Origin: Opitutia bacterium UBA3151
GTDB lineage: Bacteria > Verrucomicrobiota > Verrucomicrobiia > Opitutales > Seribacteraceae
Reading direction: 5' to 3'
Length of the DNA stretch: 17,445 nucleotides
Assembly: GCA_002364975.1 (NCBI GenBank)
Contig: DEYT01000108.1
Coordinates: 1-17,445, forward strand
The notes beneath the pieces were generated by a model, which searched no databases, was not told where the DNA came from, and worked only from the letters and a program-made list of their open reading frames with translations. Each line of letters begins with the position of its first letter. Position 1 is the stretch's first letter. Position numbers and translations under genes: made by a program. Of this stretch, positions 1 to 6,441 are shown piece after piece.

Positions 1-1
1 A

Positions 2-1219
2 AGCCAGTTCCTTCTCGACGGGAAATGGAGCCATGCTGCCGGACTTAATACTATTTCCTTTGGCTATGTAGCCTTCATTTGTTGTGCCGCAATTGCAACC
101 GGTGCCCTTAATTCTCATGGTCGATTTTTTGCCGGTGGATTTTCCCCGATCGTTCTCAACATGTTCATGATTTTGACCTTATCGATCTTTGGTATCTGGA
201 AGGAATACTCCCTTGATAAACTCTCAGTCTTACTTAGCTTTAGTGTTTTAATTGCAGGAGTATTTCAGTTTCTGCTTCCTTTTGAAGAACTAAAAAGGAA
301 ATTCAACTGGAAGATGAAATTCGACCTTACTCCATCCTTGGAATTATCCAAAATCAATCAAATATTCTGGGTTGGTGCTCTTGGGGCCGCGGTCTTGCAG
401 GTCAACATCTTAGTTTCTCGCTTTCTTGCCTTTTCACTAGACGAAACGGGTTCTCTTTCTTACTTATTTCTAAGTTCGCGATTGGTAGAACTTCCTCTTG
501 GAGTTTTTGTGATATCGATCTCCACTGTGCTCTTTCCTGAACTCTCGAAATCTGCATCCCAAAAAGATCATAAGCTTTTTTCCCTTCACTTATTTCGTGG
601 TTTAAGAATGACTTCGGCAATTACCATACCGGCTGCAGTAGGACTAATAATTTTAGCCGAGCCTATTTTATCAATTCTCTTTAATTGGGGAATGTTCGGT
701 CAAAATGAGGTTCTTTTGGCTACTGAAGTACTTGAAATCTCAGCATGCGGGCTTCCTTTTTACGCTGTCTCCACATTTTTAGTTAAGGGATTTCATTCCA
801 AGCAAAACATGAAAGTGCCCCTACAAGCTGCAATACTGAGCATGTCATCAAACATTTTCTTTAGCATACTGCTCATGCAATCACATGGGGTTCACGGTCT
901 AGCTTGGGCAAATGTGATCGCTGCAGTTACTCAGAGTTTTCTCCTCTACTGGAAAACTTCAGATCTAAAATGGAGCTTTCTCTTTAAAAAAGACCAACTT
1001 TACATGCCCTCGATATTAATATCTTCCTGCCTCATGGCTTTGCTATTATTTTCACTCAAAGATTGGTCTCCTCTTGAGTACGGCAAGGGTAATGATTTAG
1101 TAAAAATAGCAGGGTTGATTCCACTGGGGGTCCTGACTAACTTTTGCTCACTTTTCTTGGCTGGGCTACCTGAAGTTAGAAACCTTATGGTCAATTTTAA
1201 ACCGCCGGTGAAACTATGA
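2..1219 (+). CDS. murJ: Lipid II flippase MurJ (MviN family), 5'-truncated by the window edge
   Basis: MurJ is the inner-membrane MOP-superfamily flippase that moves undecaprenyl-linked lipid II to the periplasmic face for peptidoglycan synthesis. The reading frame is open from base 2 and gives 405 residues before TGA at 1217-1219. MurJ proteins are usually about 500-530 residues, so roughly the first 100 lie upstream. The segment encoded around 107-160 reads ALNSHGRFF...SPIVLN, the family-typical 'ALNS.GRF..P...P..LN' signature. Several hydrophobic helices follow. The stretch SSRLVELPLGVF (near 473-510) aligns with the conserved 'ADRLMEFPSGV' helix of E. coli MurJ, and its Arg (479-481) is retained. 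The first internal ATG (161) is not the true start, because the homologous sequence continues upstream of it. The stop lies 56 nt before the first pseudopilin gene on the same strand. Assignment is secure; only the N-terminus is missing. Confidence 0.93.
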   Translation, partial: SQFLLDGKWSHAAGLNTISFGYVAFICCAAIATGALNSHGRFFAGGFSPIVLNMFMILTLSIFGIWKEYSLDKLSVLLSFSVLIAGVFQFLLPFEELKRKFNWKMKFDLTPSLELSKINQIFWVGALGAAVLQVNILVSRFLAFSLDETGSLSYLFLSSRLVELPLGVFVISISTVLFPELSKSASQKDHKLFSLHLFRGLRMTSAITIPAAVGLIILAEPILSILFNWGMFGQNEVLLATEVLEISACGLPFYAVSTFLVKGFHSKQNMKVPLQAAILSMSSNIFFSILLMQSHGVHGLAWANVIAAVTQSFLLYWKTSDLKWSFLFKKDQLYMPSILISSCLMALLLFSLKDWSPLEYGKGNDLVKIAGLIPLGVLTNFCSLFLAGLPEVRNLMVNFKPPVKL

Positions 1220-1275
1220 TTTTATTCCTGATTTCATTGACAAGAATAGCTATATAAAGAAGGTCTTAGGATCCC

Positions 1276-1926
1276 ATGTCACAAAATCATCCTAAAGCCA
1301 AAGGTTTTACACTGATCGAACTGCTTGTAGTGATCGTGATCATTGGAATTCTTGCGGGCATTACTTTCACTGGAGCCAATTTTTTACTTGGGACTAAAGA
1401 TATCAAGAAAGCGGAGAGCGAAGTGGAAGCCCTGCAACTTGCACTAAAGCAATATGAAAGTGAATATGGCAATTTGCCTAATACGGAACTTGTTAGTGAC
1501 CTCGATGATGAATCTGCAAGGGGTCAACTTTTACTCTTTTCTTTACTTGGTTTGATTGATGAAGTTGATAATGTTCTTACTAAGGAGGAGAGAAGAAAGA
1601 GCTTTTTACCTAATGACATTTACACCTTTGCTACTCAAACTGAGAGTGGTGACTTCACGACTGTCTTTTTGGATTTGAACAATGGCGATATTACATTCGT
1701 CGATGGGGAAAACAAACAAGTATCTGAATCTGTCTGTATGATTGACCCTTGGAATTATCCCTATATTTATGAATATCCACGCAGAGATGGGCATCGTGGT
1801 TACCTGCTATTCAGTAAGGGACCGGATGGTATGTCTTCTATTTTCAAGACCGAACTCACCAGCACCCCTAACATGGAAGATATTGATCAAGATAATATTC
1901 CGAATTCTGAACCAGGAAAATGGTAA
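1276..1926 (+). CDS. GspG-like type II secretion pseudopilin / prepilin
   Basis: This 216-residue protein is a major-pseudopilin-like (T2SS GspG family) subunit. It would be cut and N-methylated by a prepilin peptidase and assembled into an inner-membrane-anchored pseudopilus. The leader MSQNHPKAKG is short and basic. The cleavage site is G10|F11, with the obligatory Glu at mature position +5 (E15) in FTLIELLVVIVIIGILAG. The helix continues into VEALQLALKQYESEYGNLP, typical of T2SSG. The C-terminal part has DPWNYPYIY (157-165) and SKGPDG (180-185), matching the GspG 'DPWGnPY...SyGaDG' pattern, then an acidic tail EDIDQDNIP that may bind calcium. An AGGA at 1268-1271 is close to the ATG, and an AAGAAGG lies further up (1257-1263). 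It is the first of four consecutive pseudopilin genes. The family is clear; whether it serves T2SS or another pilus-like machine is not shown here. Confidence 0.88.
   Translation: MSQNHPKAKGFTLIELLVVIVIIGILAGITFTGANFLLGTKDIKKAESEVEALQLALKQYESEYGNLPNTELVSDLDDESARGQLLLFSLLGLIDEVDNVLTKEERRKSFLPNDIYTFATQTESGDFTTVFLDLNNGDITFVDGENKQVSESVCMIDPWNYPYIYEYPRRDGHRGYLLFSKGPDGMSSIFKTELTSTPNMEDIDQDNIPNSEPGKW
1914..1917 (+). promoter_or_regulatory. Ribosome binding site that decides the start of the second pseudopilin
   Basis: AGGA lies inside the last codons of the first pseudopilin gene, 11 nt before the ATG at 1929 and only 2 nt before the alternative ATG at 1920. The spacing supports 1929 as the start and suggests translational coupling between the two genes. 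Confidence 0.45.
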
Positions 1927-1928
1927 TT

Positions 1929-2621
1929 ATGAGCAAATCTCAAAGCAAAAAAAATACAGGAAGTCCCGGGTTCACCCTCATTGAGCTTCTGGTTGTGATC
2001 TCCATTATTGGAATCTTAATGGGTATAATCGGCCCGAAGGTTTTCGATCTTCTTGGAGGATCAAAAGCTACCAAGACCCAAGCGGTTTTTAAGTCTTGGA
2101 TCACTCAGCTTTATCAGTACAATGAACATTATAAGTACTTCCCCCCTTTTCTCCTACAAGATGAAGAAGGAGAGGCAGTACTTCTCTCAGAGGATGACGC
2201 TAACCATGACAAATTTTTGGCTGCTCTGAAAGGTAAGAAATGGAATTCGACTTCTCTTACTTGGGAGAGCCTTTCCGGTGAATTTCTTGATGAAAATCGA
2301 AAATCAAGGGAATTTCATAGCTTTAGCGAAGATGAATTTGGAGAAGAAGGTTTCCTTGCGGATGCATGGGGTGGCAGAGATATTTATATTGTGGTTGATC
2401 AGGATGGGGACGGAATGATCGAGTTATCATCTTCTACCGGAGAAAAGATCATCCAAGCACTAAAGAGGGAAAATGATCCTGATATCGTGGAAGAAGCCAG
2501 GGATAAACTCTTGGTTATAAGAGATAAAGTAGGGATTTTTGTGCTCAACGATTTGAGCGGGGAGACTGATACGCAAAATGTTTTCTCCTGGAATGTTTCG
2601 AAATATCTTGGAGACGAATAA
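1929..2621 (+). CDS. Second GspG-like prepilin-type protein with a DxDxDG loop
   Basis: This is a pseudopilin of about 230 residues. The leader MSKSQSKKNTGSPG is basic, with cleavage at G14|F15 and Glu at mature +5 (E19) in FTLIELLVVISIIGILMG. The ectodomain carries LADAWGGRDIYIVVD followed by DQDGDG (157-162). This recalls the 'DAWG.p..i..d.DGDG' pattern of GspG-like PVC pseudopilins and would suit calcium binding. An in-frame ATG also exists at 1920, overlapping the previous gene by 7 nt. The 1929 ATG is preferred because AGGA at 1914-1917 is 11 nt upstream of it but only 2 nt from 1920. The protein is richer in acidic residues than ordinary GspG and has a longer variable middle. It is probably translated from the same transcript as its neighbours. 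Family membership is clear; its exact role (second major or minor pseudopilin) is inferred. Confidence 0.85.
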   Translation: MSKSQSKKNTGSPGFTLIELLVVISIIGILMGIIGPKVFDLLGGSKATKTQAVFKSWITQLYQYNEHYKYFPPFLLQDEEGEAVLLSEDDANHDKFLAALKGKKWNSTSLTWESLSGEFLDENRKSREFHSFSEDEFGEEGFLADAWGGRDIYIVVDQDGDGMIELSSSTGEKIIQALKRENDPDIVEEARDKLLVIRDKVGIFVLNDLSGETDTQNVFSWNVSKYLGDE

Positions 2622-2657
2622 TCGAAGGAAGAAATTTAAACAACTGCCTTTTAGCAA

Positions 2658-3350
2658 ATGAAAAGCAGGAAAGCTTTTACTCTCATTGAACTCTTGGTCG
2701 TTCTTGCCGTGATGGGTCTAATGATGGGCGTGATTGGATTTTCCCTTCTTAGTGGAGGCGGTGCAGAGTTGGGCTCCTCGCAAAGAAATTTACTTGGGAT
2801 TCTCCAAAAAGCTCGGACAAAGGCTGCAGCAACTGGATTAACCACCAGAGTGATCATCAATGCTCAAACGGATGATGAAGAAAAATTTCATCGTTACCTC
2901 GAAGTGATAATCCAAGATCCTAACGCAACCAATTCATGGATGGTTGAAAACGAGGGGATTACCCTTGATGAAGGAATTTATTTTGTACCGGAGGACTCAA
3001 CTGCCTCGGTCCAACCTGACGGATGGAGATCCGATGCATATTCCCAGTGGAGCCAAGACTCCAGTCAAGAATTCTTTCTTAAGGATGCTTTTAGAGGACT
3101 GAGGGAAGAAGGGCAGGGAACTGAGTTTAAGTTTATCGAATTTGATAGTTCAGGGAACTTAGTCTGTCCAGCAACCGGATCAAATTCTATTTCGACAATA
3201 CCGAAAATTGTGCTCGCAAAGGGTGCCCCGAACCCTGTCGACCCCTCAGTGCCCTTGCGATTCGATGACCCCAATGCAGTAGGTGGTATTCTTCTTCAGC
3301 GATTTGGAGGTTTTGCAGTGCTTGAAATTTCTGACTTTGTGGAACAGTAA
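2658..3350 (+). CDS. GspH-like pseudopilin / prepilin-type protein
   Basis: This 230-residue protein has the leader MKSRKA and the prepilin helix FTLIELLVVLAVMGLMMG, with Glu at mature +5 (E11). It is followed by LLGILQKARTKAAATGLTTRVIINA, the GspH/FimT-like pattern in which a helix with 'AR..A...' leads into the first beta strand. That suggests a minor pseudopilin near the pseudopilus tip. The residue before the cleavage site is Ala (A6|F7) instead of the usual Gly, which is tolerated in some prepilins but uncommon. The start is fixed by a TAG at 2652-2654 in frame just upstream, so ATG 2658 is the only sensible start. The nearest Shine-Dalgarno-like sequence (AAGGAAG, 2625-2631) is 26 nt away, so initiation may be SD-independent or coupled. 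The gene sits 36 nt after the second pseudopilin and 5 nt before the fourth. Confidence 0.84.
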   Translation: MKSRKAFTLIELLVVLAVMGLMMGVIGFSLLSGGGAELGSSQRNLLGILQKARTKAAATGLTTRVIINAQTDDEEKFHRYLEVIIQDPNATNSWMVENEGITLDEGIYFVPEDSTASVQPDGWRSDAYSQWSQDSSQEFFLKDAFRGLREEGQGTEFKFIEFDSSGNLVCPATGSNSISTIPKIVLAKGAPNPVDPSVPLRFDDPNAVGGILLQRFGGFAVLEISDFVEQ

Positions 3351-3355
3351 AAATT

Positions 3356-4084
3356 TTGATTAAAAGAAAAAAACATGGATTCACATTACTCGAAGTCGTT
3401 ATAGCACTTGCTGTCTTTGGGTTTTTGATTGGTGGTTTAATGGGTTTTCTACCGTGGGGTGTTCAGGGAGTCGGAAAAGTTCGGGAGCAAAGCATCGCTT
3501 ATGGTTTAGTAGATGCAATTGAGATCGAGCTTGAAAGAATGGGTTTTTCACTTGTGGAATCCTCCACCAAAAGACTTGAAGGTATGTACAACCCAGCAGA
3601 CCCTCCGATTGAAGCGAGTGAGAAATTTTCTCTGCTCTTGGTTTCAACTAAAGAAGGAGGCTCAGTATCGTTTGAGCAAGTCGTAAAGGAGCAAGATCAA
3701 TCCTACCTGAATAATCCCGAAAACAAGCAAGAGGGAGAAAATGTTGACGATTTAAAGAAAGATTTTGGTGGCTTAATAAATTTCAACAGTACCACCCTCG
3801 GAGGAAGTACCGAACCAGTCTCTCTCTTTGGCTTCAATGAACAAGATGTAACTAGAGCCCCATTTTCTCATCGCTGGATCCCAGAAAGTGACCGTTACTT
3901 TTTGATCAAAATCACTCAGTTTCCATTTGGTCATAGACACCAGCATCATGTAAGTAATGGATACCTCGCCCTTGAAGTAGATATTCAATGGCCTTACAAG
4001 GTGCCTGTCCCTCCGGATGATTTCCGCAGGGTTCCTGAACGCTTTCGTTCGCATTTCCGCCTCCCGATTGCGATCAGCAGATAA
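3356..4084 (+). CDS. GspI/GspJ-like minor pseudopilin with TTG start
   Basis: This 242-residue prepilin-type protein has the strongly basic leader MIKRKKHG, cleavage at G8|F9 and Glu at mature +5 (E13) in FTLLEVVIALAVFGFLIG. The 'GFTLLEVVIALAV' form is typical of minor pseudopilins such as GspI, GspJ or PulJ-like proteins. The start is TTG at 3356: no ATG lies in frame before the motif, and TTG gives the expected short basic leader. A GGAA at 3341-3344 lies 11 nt upstream and is weak. The ectodomain is poorly conserved, contains LFGFNEQDVTRAPFSHRW, and ends with a basic tail. It begins 5 nt after the third pseudopilin, and menA follows after 8 nt, so all are probably co-transcribed. The prepilin class is certain; the I versus J assignment is not. 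Confidence 0.82.
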   Translation: MIKRKKHGFTLLEVVIALAVFGFLIGGLMGFLPWGVQGVGKVREQSIAYGLVDAIEIELERMGFSLVESSTKRLEGMYNPADPPIEASEKFSLLLVSTKEGGSVSFEQVVKEQDQSYLNNPENKQEGENVDDLKKDFGGLINFNSTTLGGSTEPVSLFGFNEQDVTRAPFSHRWIPESDRYFLIKITQFPFGHRHQHHVSNGYLALEVDIQWPYKVPVPPDDFRRVPERFRSHFRLPIAISR

Positions 4085-4092
4085 ATTACATT

Positions 4093-4977
4093 GTGGTGAA
4101 GTGGGGTGCTTGGATATCTGCAACCAGACCGAAAACATTGGTTGCCTCTTTTATACCTGTTATGGTTGGTGCCAGCTTGGCTTTTTCGGAGCACCAAGAA
4201 ATAAATCTTTTTCTCTTGTTTTTATGTTTTAGCTTTTCCTTTTTGGTTCAAATTGGAACCAACCTTTCAAATGACTACTTTGATTTCATTCGTGGTTCGG
4301 ATAGGAACCGAATTCTTGCACCAACGAGAGCAGTGGCGAGCGGGTTATTAAAACCAAATCACGTAAGAAATGCAGCTTATTTTCTCCTTGGAATCAGTTT
4401 CGCTGTTGGGATTGTAATCTACAAGATTTCAGACGGACCTAATTCATTGATCTGGATTGGTCTTGCTAGTGTAATATGTGCGGTTGTTTACACAGGTGGA
4501 CCATTTCCATTGGCCTACAATGGTTTAGGAGATCTTTTTGTAATTCTCTTTTATGGTTTTATTGCGGTTGAGGCTACCCATTTCGTTCTTCTTATAGAAC
4601 AAAAAGCAGTGTATACCCCAGATTTTATTGCTGCTTTAAGTATTGGTTGTATGACCAATATTCTTCTGGTGGTTAACAACTTCAGGGATTATGAAGAAGA
4701 CATGAAAAACAAGAAAAATACATTAATTGTAATTTTCGGTAGAAAATTTGGCTTTCTCCTTTTCATTTCCTGCTATCTTATTGCCCTTCTCATATGCCCA
4801 TTTCTAGAACCAAGGTTATGGCTTTTATATTTTTGCCTGCCCTTAAGTATGTTTGGTGCTTTTAAAATTTTGAAAGCAAAAACAAAACGAGATTTTGATA
4901 AATTAATTTCACTTTCTGCCATTTCATTACTATTTTCAGGATTGCTTAGTGTAGCAGGAATCCTGCTGTACTATTAA
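4093..4977 (+). CDS. menA: 1,4-dihydroxy-2-naphthoate polyprenyltransferase (UbiA family)
   Basis: MenA joins a polyprenyl diphosphate to 1,4-dihydroxy-2-naphthoate to give demethylmenaquinone, in the inner membrane. The 294-residue product is hydrophobic throughout, with about 8-9 helices, and has normal MenA length. Both Asp-rich Mg2+/diphosphate motifs are present: NDYFDFIRGSD (60-70; N60, D61, D64, D70) and NNFRDYEEDMKNKKNTL (195-211; D199, D203). The MenA-type loop YTGGPFPLAYNGLGD (133-147) lies between them. The early segment WISATRPKTLVASFIPVMVG matches the family N-terminus. The start is GTG at 4093 (or the next codon, GTG 4096). There is no good Shine-Dalgarno, and the 8-nt gap from the pseudopilin stop suggests coupling. 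MenA is favoured over UbiA or other UbiA-family members from motif wording. It implies menaquinone-based respiration. Confidence 0.9.
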   Translation: MVKWGAWISATRPKTLVASFIPVMVGASLAFSEHQEINLFLLFLCFSFSFLVQIGTNLSNDYFDFIRGSDRNRILAPTRAVASGLLKPNHVRNAAYFLLGISFAVGIVIYKISDGPNSLIWIGLASVICAVVYTGGPFPLAYNGLGDLFVILFYGFIAVEATHFVLLIEQKAVYTPDFIAALSIGCMTNILLVVNNFRDYEEDMKNKKNTLIVIFGRKFGFLLFISCYLIALLICPFLEPRLWLLYFCLPLSMFGAFKILKAKTKRDFDKLISLSAISLLFSGLLSVAGILLYY

Positions 4978-5085
4978 TAAAATTCACTATTAACTCATTA
5001 AATACCTATAAGAACGAATTCTATTAATACCAAAAAACTCTTAAAAATCATGGCAAATTACAATAACAGAGATTGAATATTTAAC
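4978..5085. other. AT-rich intergenic spacer, no clear signal
   Basis: This 108-base spacer between menA and the aminopeptidase-like gene is very AT-rich. I see no GC stem followed by a T run, and no convincing -35/-10 pair. A weak AGAGA (5068-5072) lies 13 nt before the next ATG. Confidence 0.5.
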
Positions 5086-6273
5086 ATGTATACTCCTGAA
5101 ATATCAGAATTTCCTTCCTTTTCTTTGAAAAGATTACTCACGACTTGCTTTGGCTCTGTAGGCAAAGACCTTAATGCATGCATACTCATCGATCTTCCTG
5201 ATCTTCAACTTATGCATGATTTGGCTTTCTTAGATGAAAACTCTTTTCAAGTCCAAAAGTACGCTAAAAAGTATTTTCTTGACCCACTCCTTGATGGTGT
5301 TGCTAACGAAGTTGGATATTCCTGTGTTGATTTCTTGGCTTTTAAAACCACTGGCGGTTCTAATCTCGATCCAGAGGACGAAGTTACGGATGCACACGGT
5401 AATGTATTATCCTTCGAAGATGATGTTTGCCCTAAGTATGATATCATCCTTGCCATTACTGATTACTCATTAACTGCTCCCCTAACTGCTATGGCGAAAG
5501 TTCATGATTTCCGTGGAGCAACATTACATGGGGTCAATGATATCATACTAGGATCAGGACTTGCAGTTGATTACACCATAATCAGCGAGCAAGCCGAGGT
5601 ATTTCGTAATACGCTCGACAAAACGGATTCCTTTGAACTTAATTTTCAAATTGAAGATTCTTCTTTTACACTCAATATAGAGTGCAACGGTCAAACCGCA
5701 CAAAAAAGTCACGGACTTTGTCCTCCTGGCAAACCGGATATTGCAAACCTTCCTGCTGGCGAAGTTTATTTTGTTCCTGAAAATGCCAGCGGTTCTTTTC
5801 CTTTCAGATATTCCGACGGAACTCTGGCTGAAATGGTGGTAGTTGACGGTGCAATCAAAAAGGCTATTTTCATTAGCGGGGATCAGACTCTTATTGATGA
5901 AAGAAATTTGCAACTATCAGAAGATCCCGCAACTGGTATCATCGGGGAGTTAGGTTTTGGAACACAACTTTTACCGTTTTCGGGCAAGGATATACAGGAT
6001 GAGAAAATACTAGGAACTTGTCATGTGGCAACTGGTAGAAGCGATCATCTTGGTGGAAATTTAACTCCAGAATTGTTCAATTCGCGCCTAAATGCTTCTC
6101 ATGATGATATACTTTTTGCTCCGCCCAAAACTCCTGAGATTACGGTAACTTCAGTCAAAATGACTAAAGATGGGGTAACTCATACCATTCTTGAAAATTT
6201 TACTCCGACTACATTCTTATTACAGGCACTTGAATCTGCTTACCCAACTGAGAAATTCGCCGCCTCAGTTTGA
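5086..6273 (+). CDS. M29-type aminopeptidase-like metalloprotein (AmpS/aminopeptidase T family)
   Basis: This 395-residue cytoplasmic protein has no signal peptide. The C-terminal half carries the M29 signature in order: AGEVYFVPENASGSFPFRY (224-242, metal Glu E226), GELGFGTQ (287-294, E288), DEKILGTCHVATG (305-317, E306 and H313) and the HxD pair H339/D341 in SHDDILFAP. These correspond to the two-metal ligand set and catalytic Glu known for Thermus aminopeptidase T and staphylococcal AmpS. The N-terminal half includes a segment (YDIILAITDYSLTAPLTAMAK, near 118-138) that resembles the family's 'D.ii..t.fSlThT.a...A' region. The length fits the family (about 400-415). Spacing from menA (108 nt) suggests its own transcript. 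The closest annotation would be 'leucyl aminopeptidase (aminopeptidase T)-like'. All expected ligands are present, so activity is plausible, but substrate is unknown and the sequence is divergent from well-studied members. Confidence 0.72.
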   Translation: MYTPEISEFPSFSLKRLLTTCFGSVGKDLNACILIDLPDLQLMHDLAFLDENSFQVQKYAKKYFLDPLLDGVANEVGYSCVDFLAFKTTGGSNLDPEDEVTDAHGNVLSFEDDVCPKYDIILAITDYSLTAPLTAMAKVHDFRGATLHGVNDIILGSGLAVDYTIISEQAEVFRNTLDKTDSFELNFQIEDSSFTLNIECNGQTAQKSHGLCPPGKPDIANLPAGEVYFVPENASGSFPFRYSDGTLAEMVVVDGAIKKAIFISGDQTLIDERNLQLSEDPATGIIGELGFGTQLLPFSGKDIQDEKILGTCHVATGRSDHLGGNLTPELFNSRLNASHDDILFAPPKTPEITVTSVKMTKDGVTHTILENFTPTTFLLQALESAYPTEKFAASV

Positions 6274-6441
6274 AATAATTAGTTTCTATATCTCTACCTT
6301 CTACAAATACTGGATACCATTCGGGATAATTAACCCTTCATCTTGATGCTAATTACAATTTTGTAGTAGCCTCATCTTTGTCGGTATACCTTAAATCCGT
6401 ACAAAGCTTTAAAAGCTTTGCAAATATGTAATTATTATTCG
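6274..6441. other. Intergenic region upstream of the giant gene
   Basis: This 168-base spacer holds three inverted repeats: an imperfect 14-bp palindrome (6323-6336), a weak stem-loop (6348-6370) and the perfect 9-bp-arm palindrome (6402-6420). No convincing sigma-70 pair is visible. The closest -10-like element is TATACC at 6385-6390, with TTGTAG at 6361-6366 18 nt upstream. If the giant gene has its own promoter, it should be here. Confidence 0.4.
6402..6420. repeat. Perfect inverted repeat upstream of the giant gene
   Basis: The arms caaagcttt (6402-6410) and aaagctttg (6412-6420) are exact reverse complements separated by one base. The repeat sits 21 nt before ATG 6442 and overlaps the possible TTG start at 6418. 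The short spacer suits a dimeric regulator operator better than an RNA hairpin. No T run follows, so it is not a typical terminator. Function is inferred only. Confidence 0.45.

Noticed and set aside
1237..1256. TTGACA (1237-1242) followed by TATATA (1251-1256) before the first pseudopilin gene
   Set aside because: The spacer is only 8 nt, too short for a sigma-70 promoter. No -10 lies at 16-18 nt from the TTGACA, and no suitable -35 lies upstream of the TATATA.
1742..1984. Plus-strand open frame of 80 codons spanning the junction of the first two pseudopilins
   Set aside because: It is out of frame with two clear prepilin genes and has no plausible product; it arises from overlap of their sequence.
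3773..4138. Minus-strand open frame of 121 codons opposite the fourth pseudopilin and menA start
   Set aside because: It lies opposite two well-supported genes, with no recognisable domain and no start signal; a shadow.
5554..5913. Minus-strand open frame of 119 codons opposite the aminopeptidase-like gene
   Set aside because: It overlaps the conserved metal-site region on the plus strand and shows no family features.
6323..6336. Imperfect palindrome gggataattaaccc
   Set aside because: Only 12 of 14 positions are symmetric and it lies in AT-rich spacer; chance is a sufficient explanation.
6348..6370. Possible hairpin downstream of the aminopeptidase-like gene
   Set aside because: The stem is interrupted and AT-rich, with a small loop, and no T run follows, so it does not look like a Rho-independent terminator.
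6361..6390. TTGTAG ... TATACC as a promoter for the giant gene
   Set aside because: The -35 matches only half of the consensus and the spacer is 18 nt; too weak to list as a promoter.
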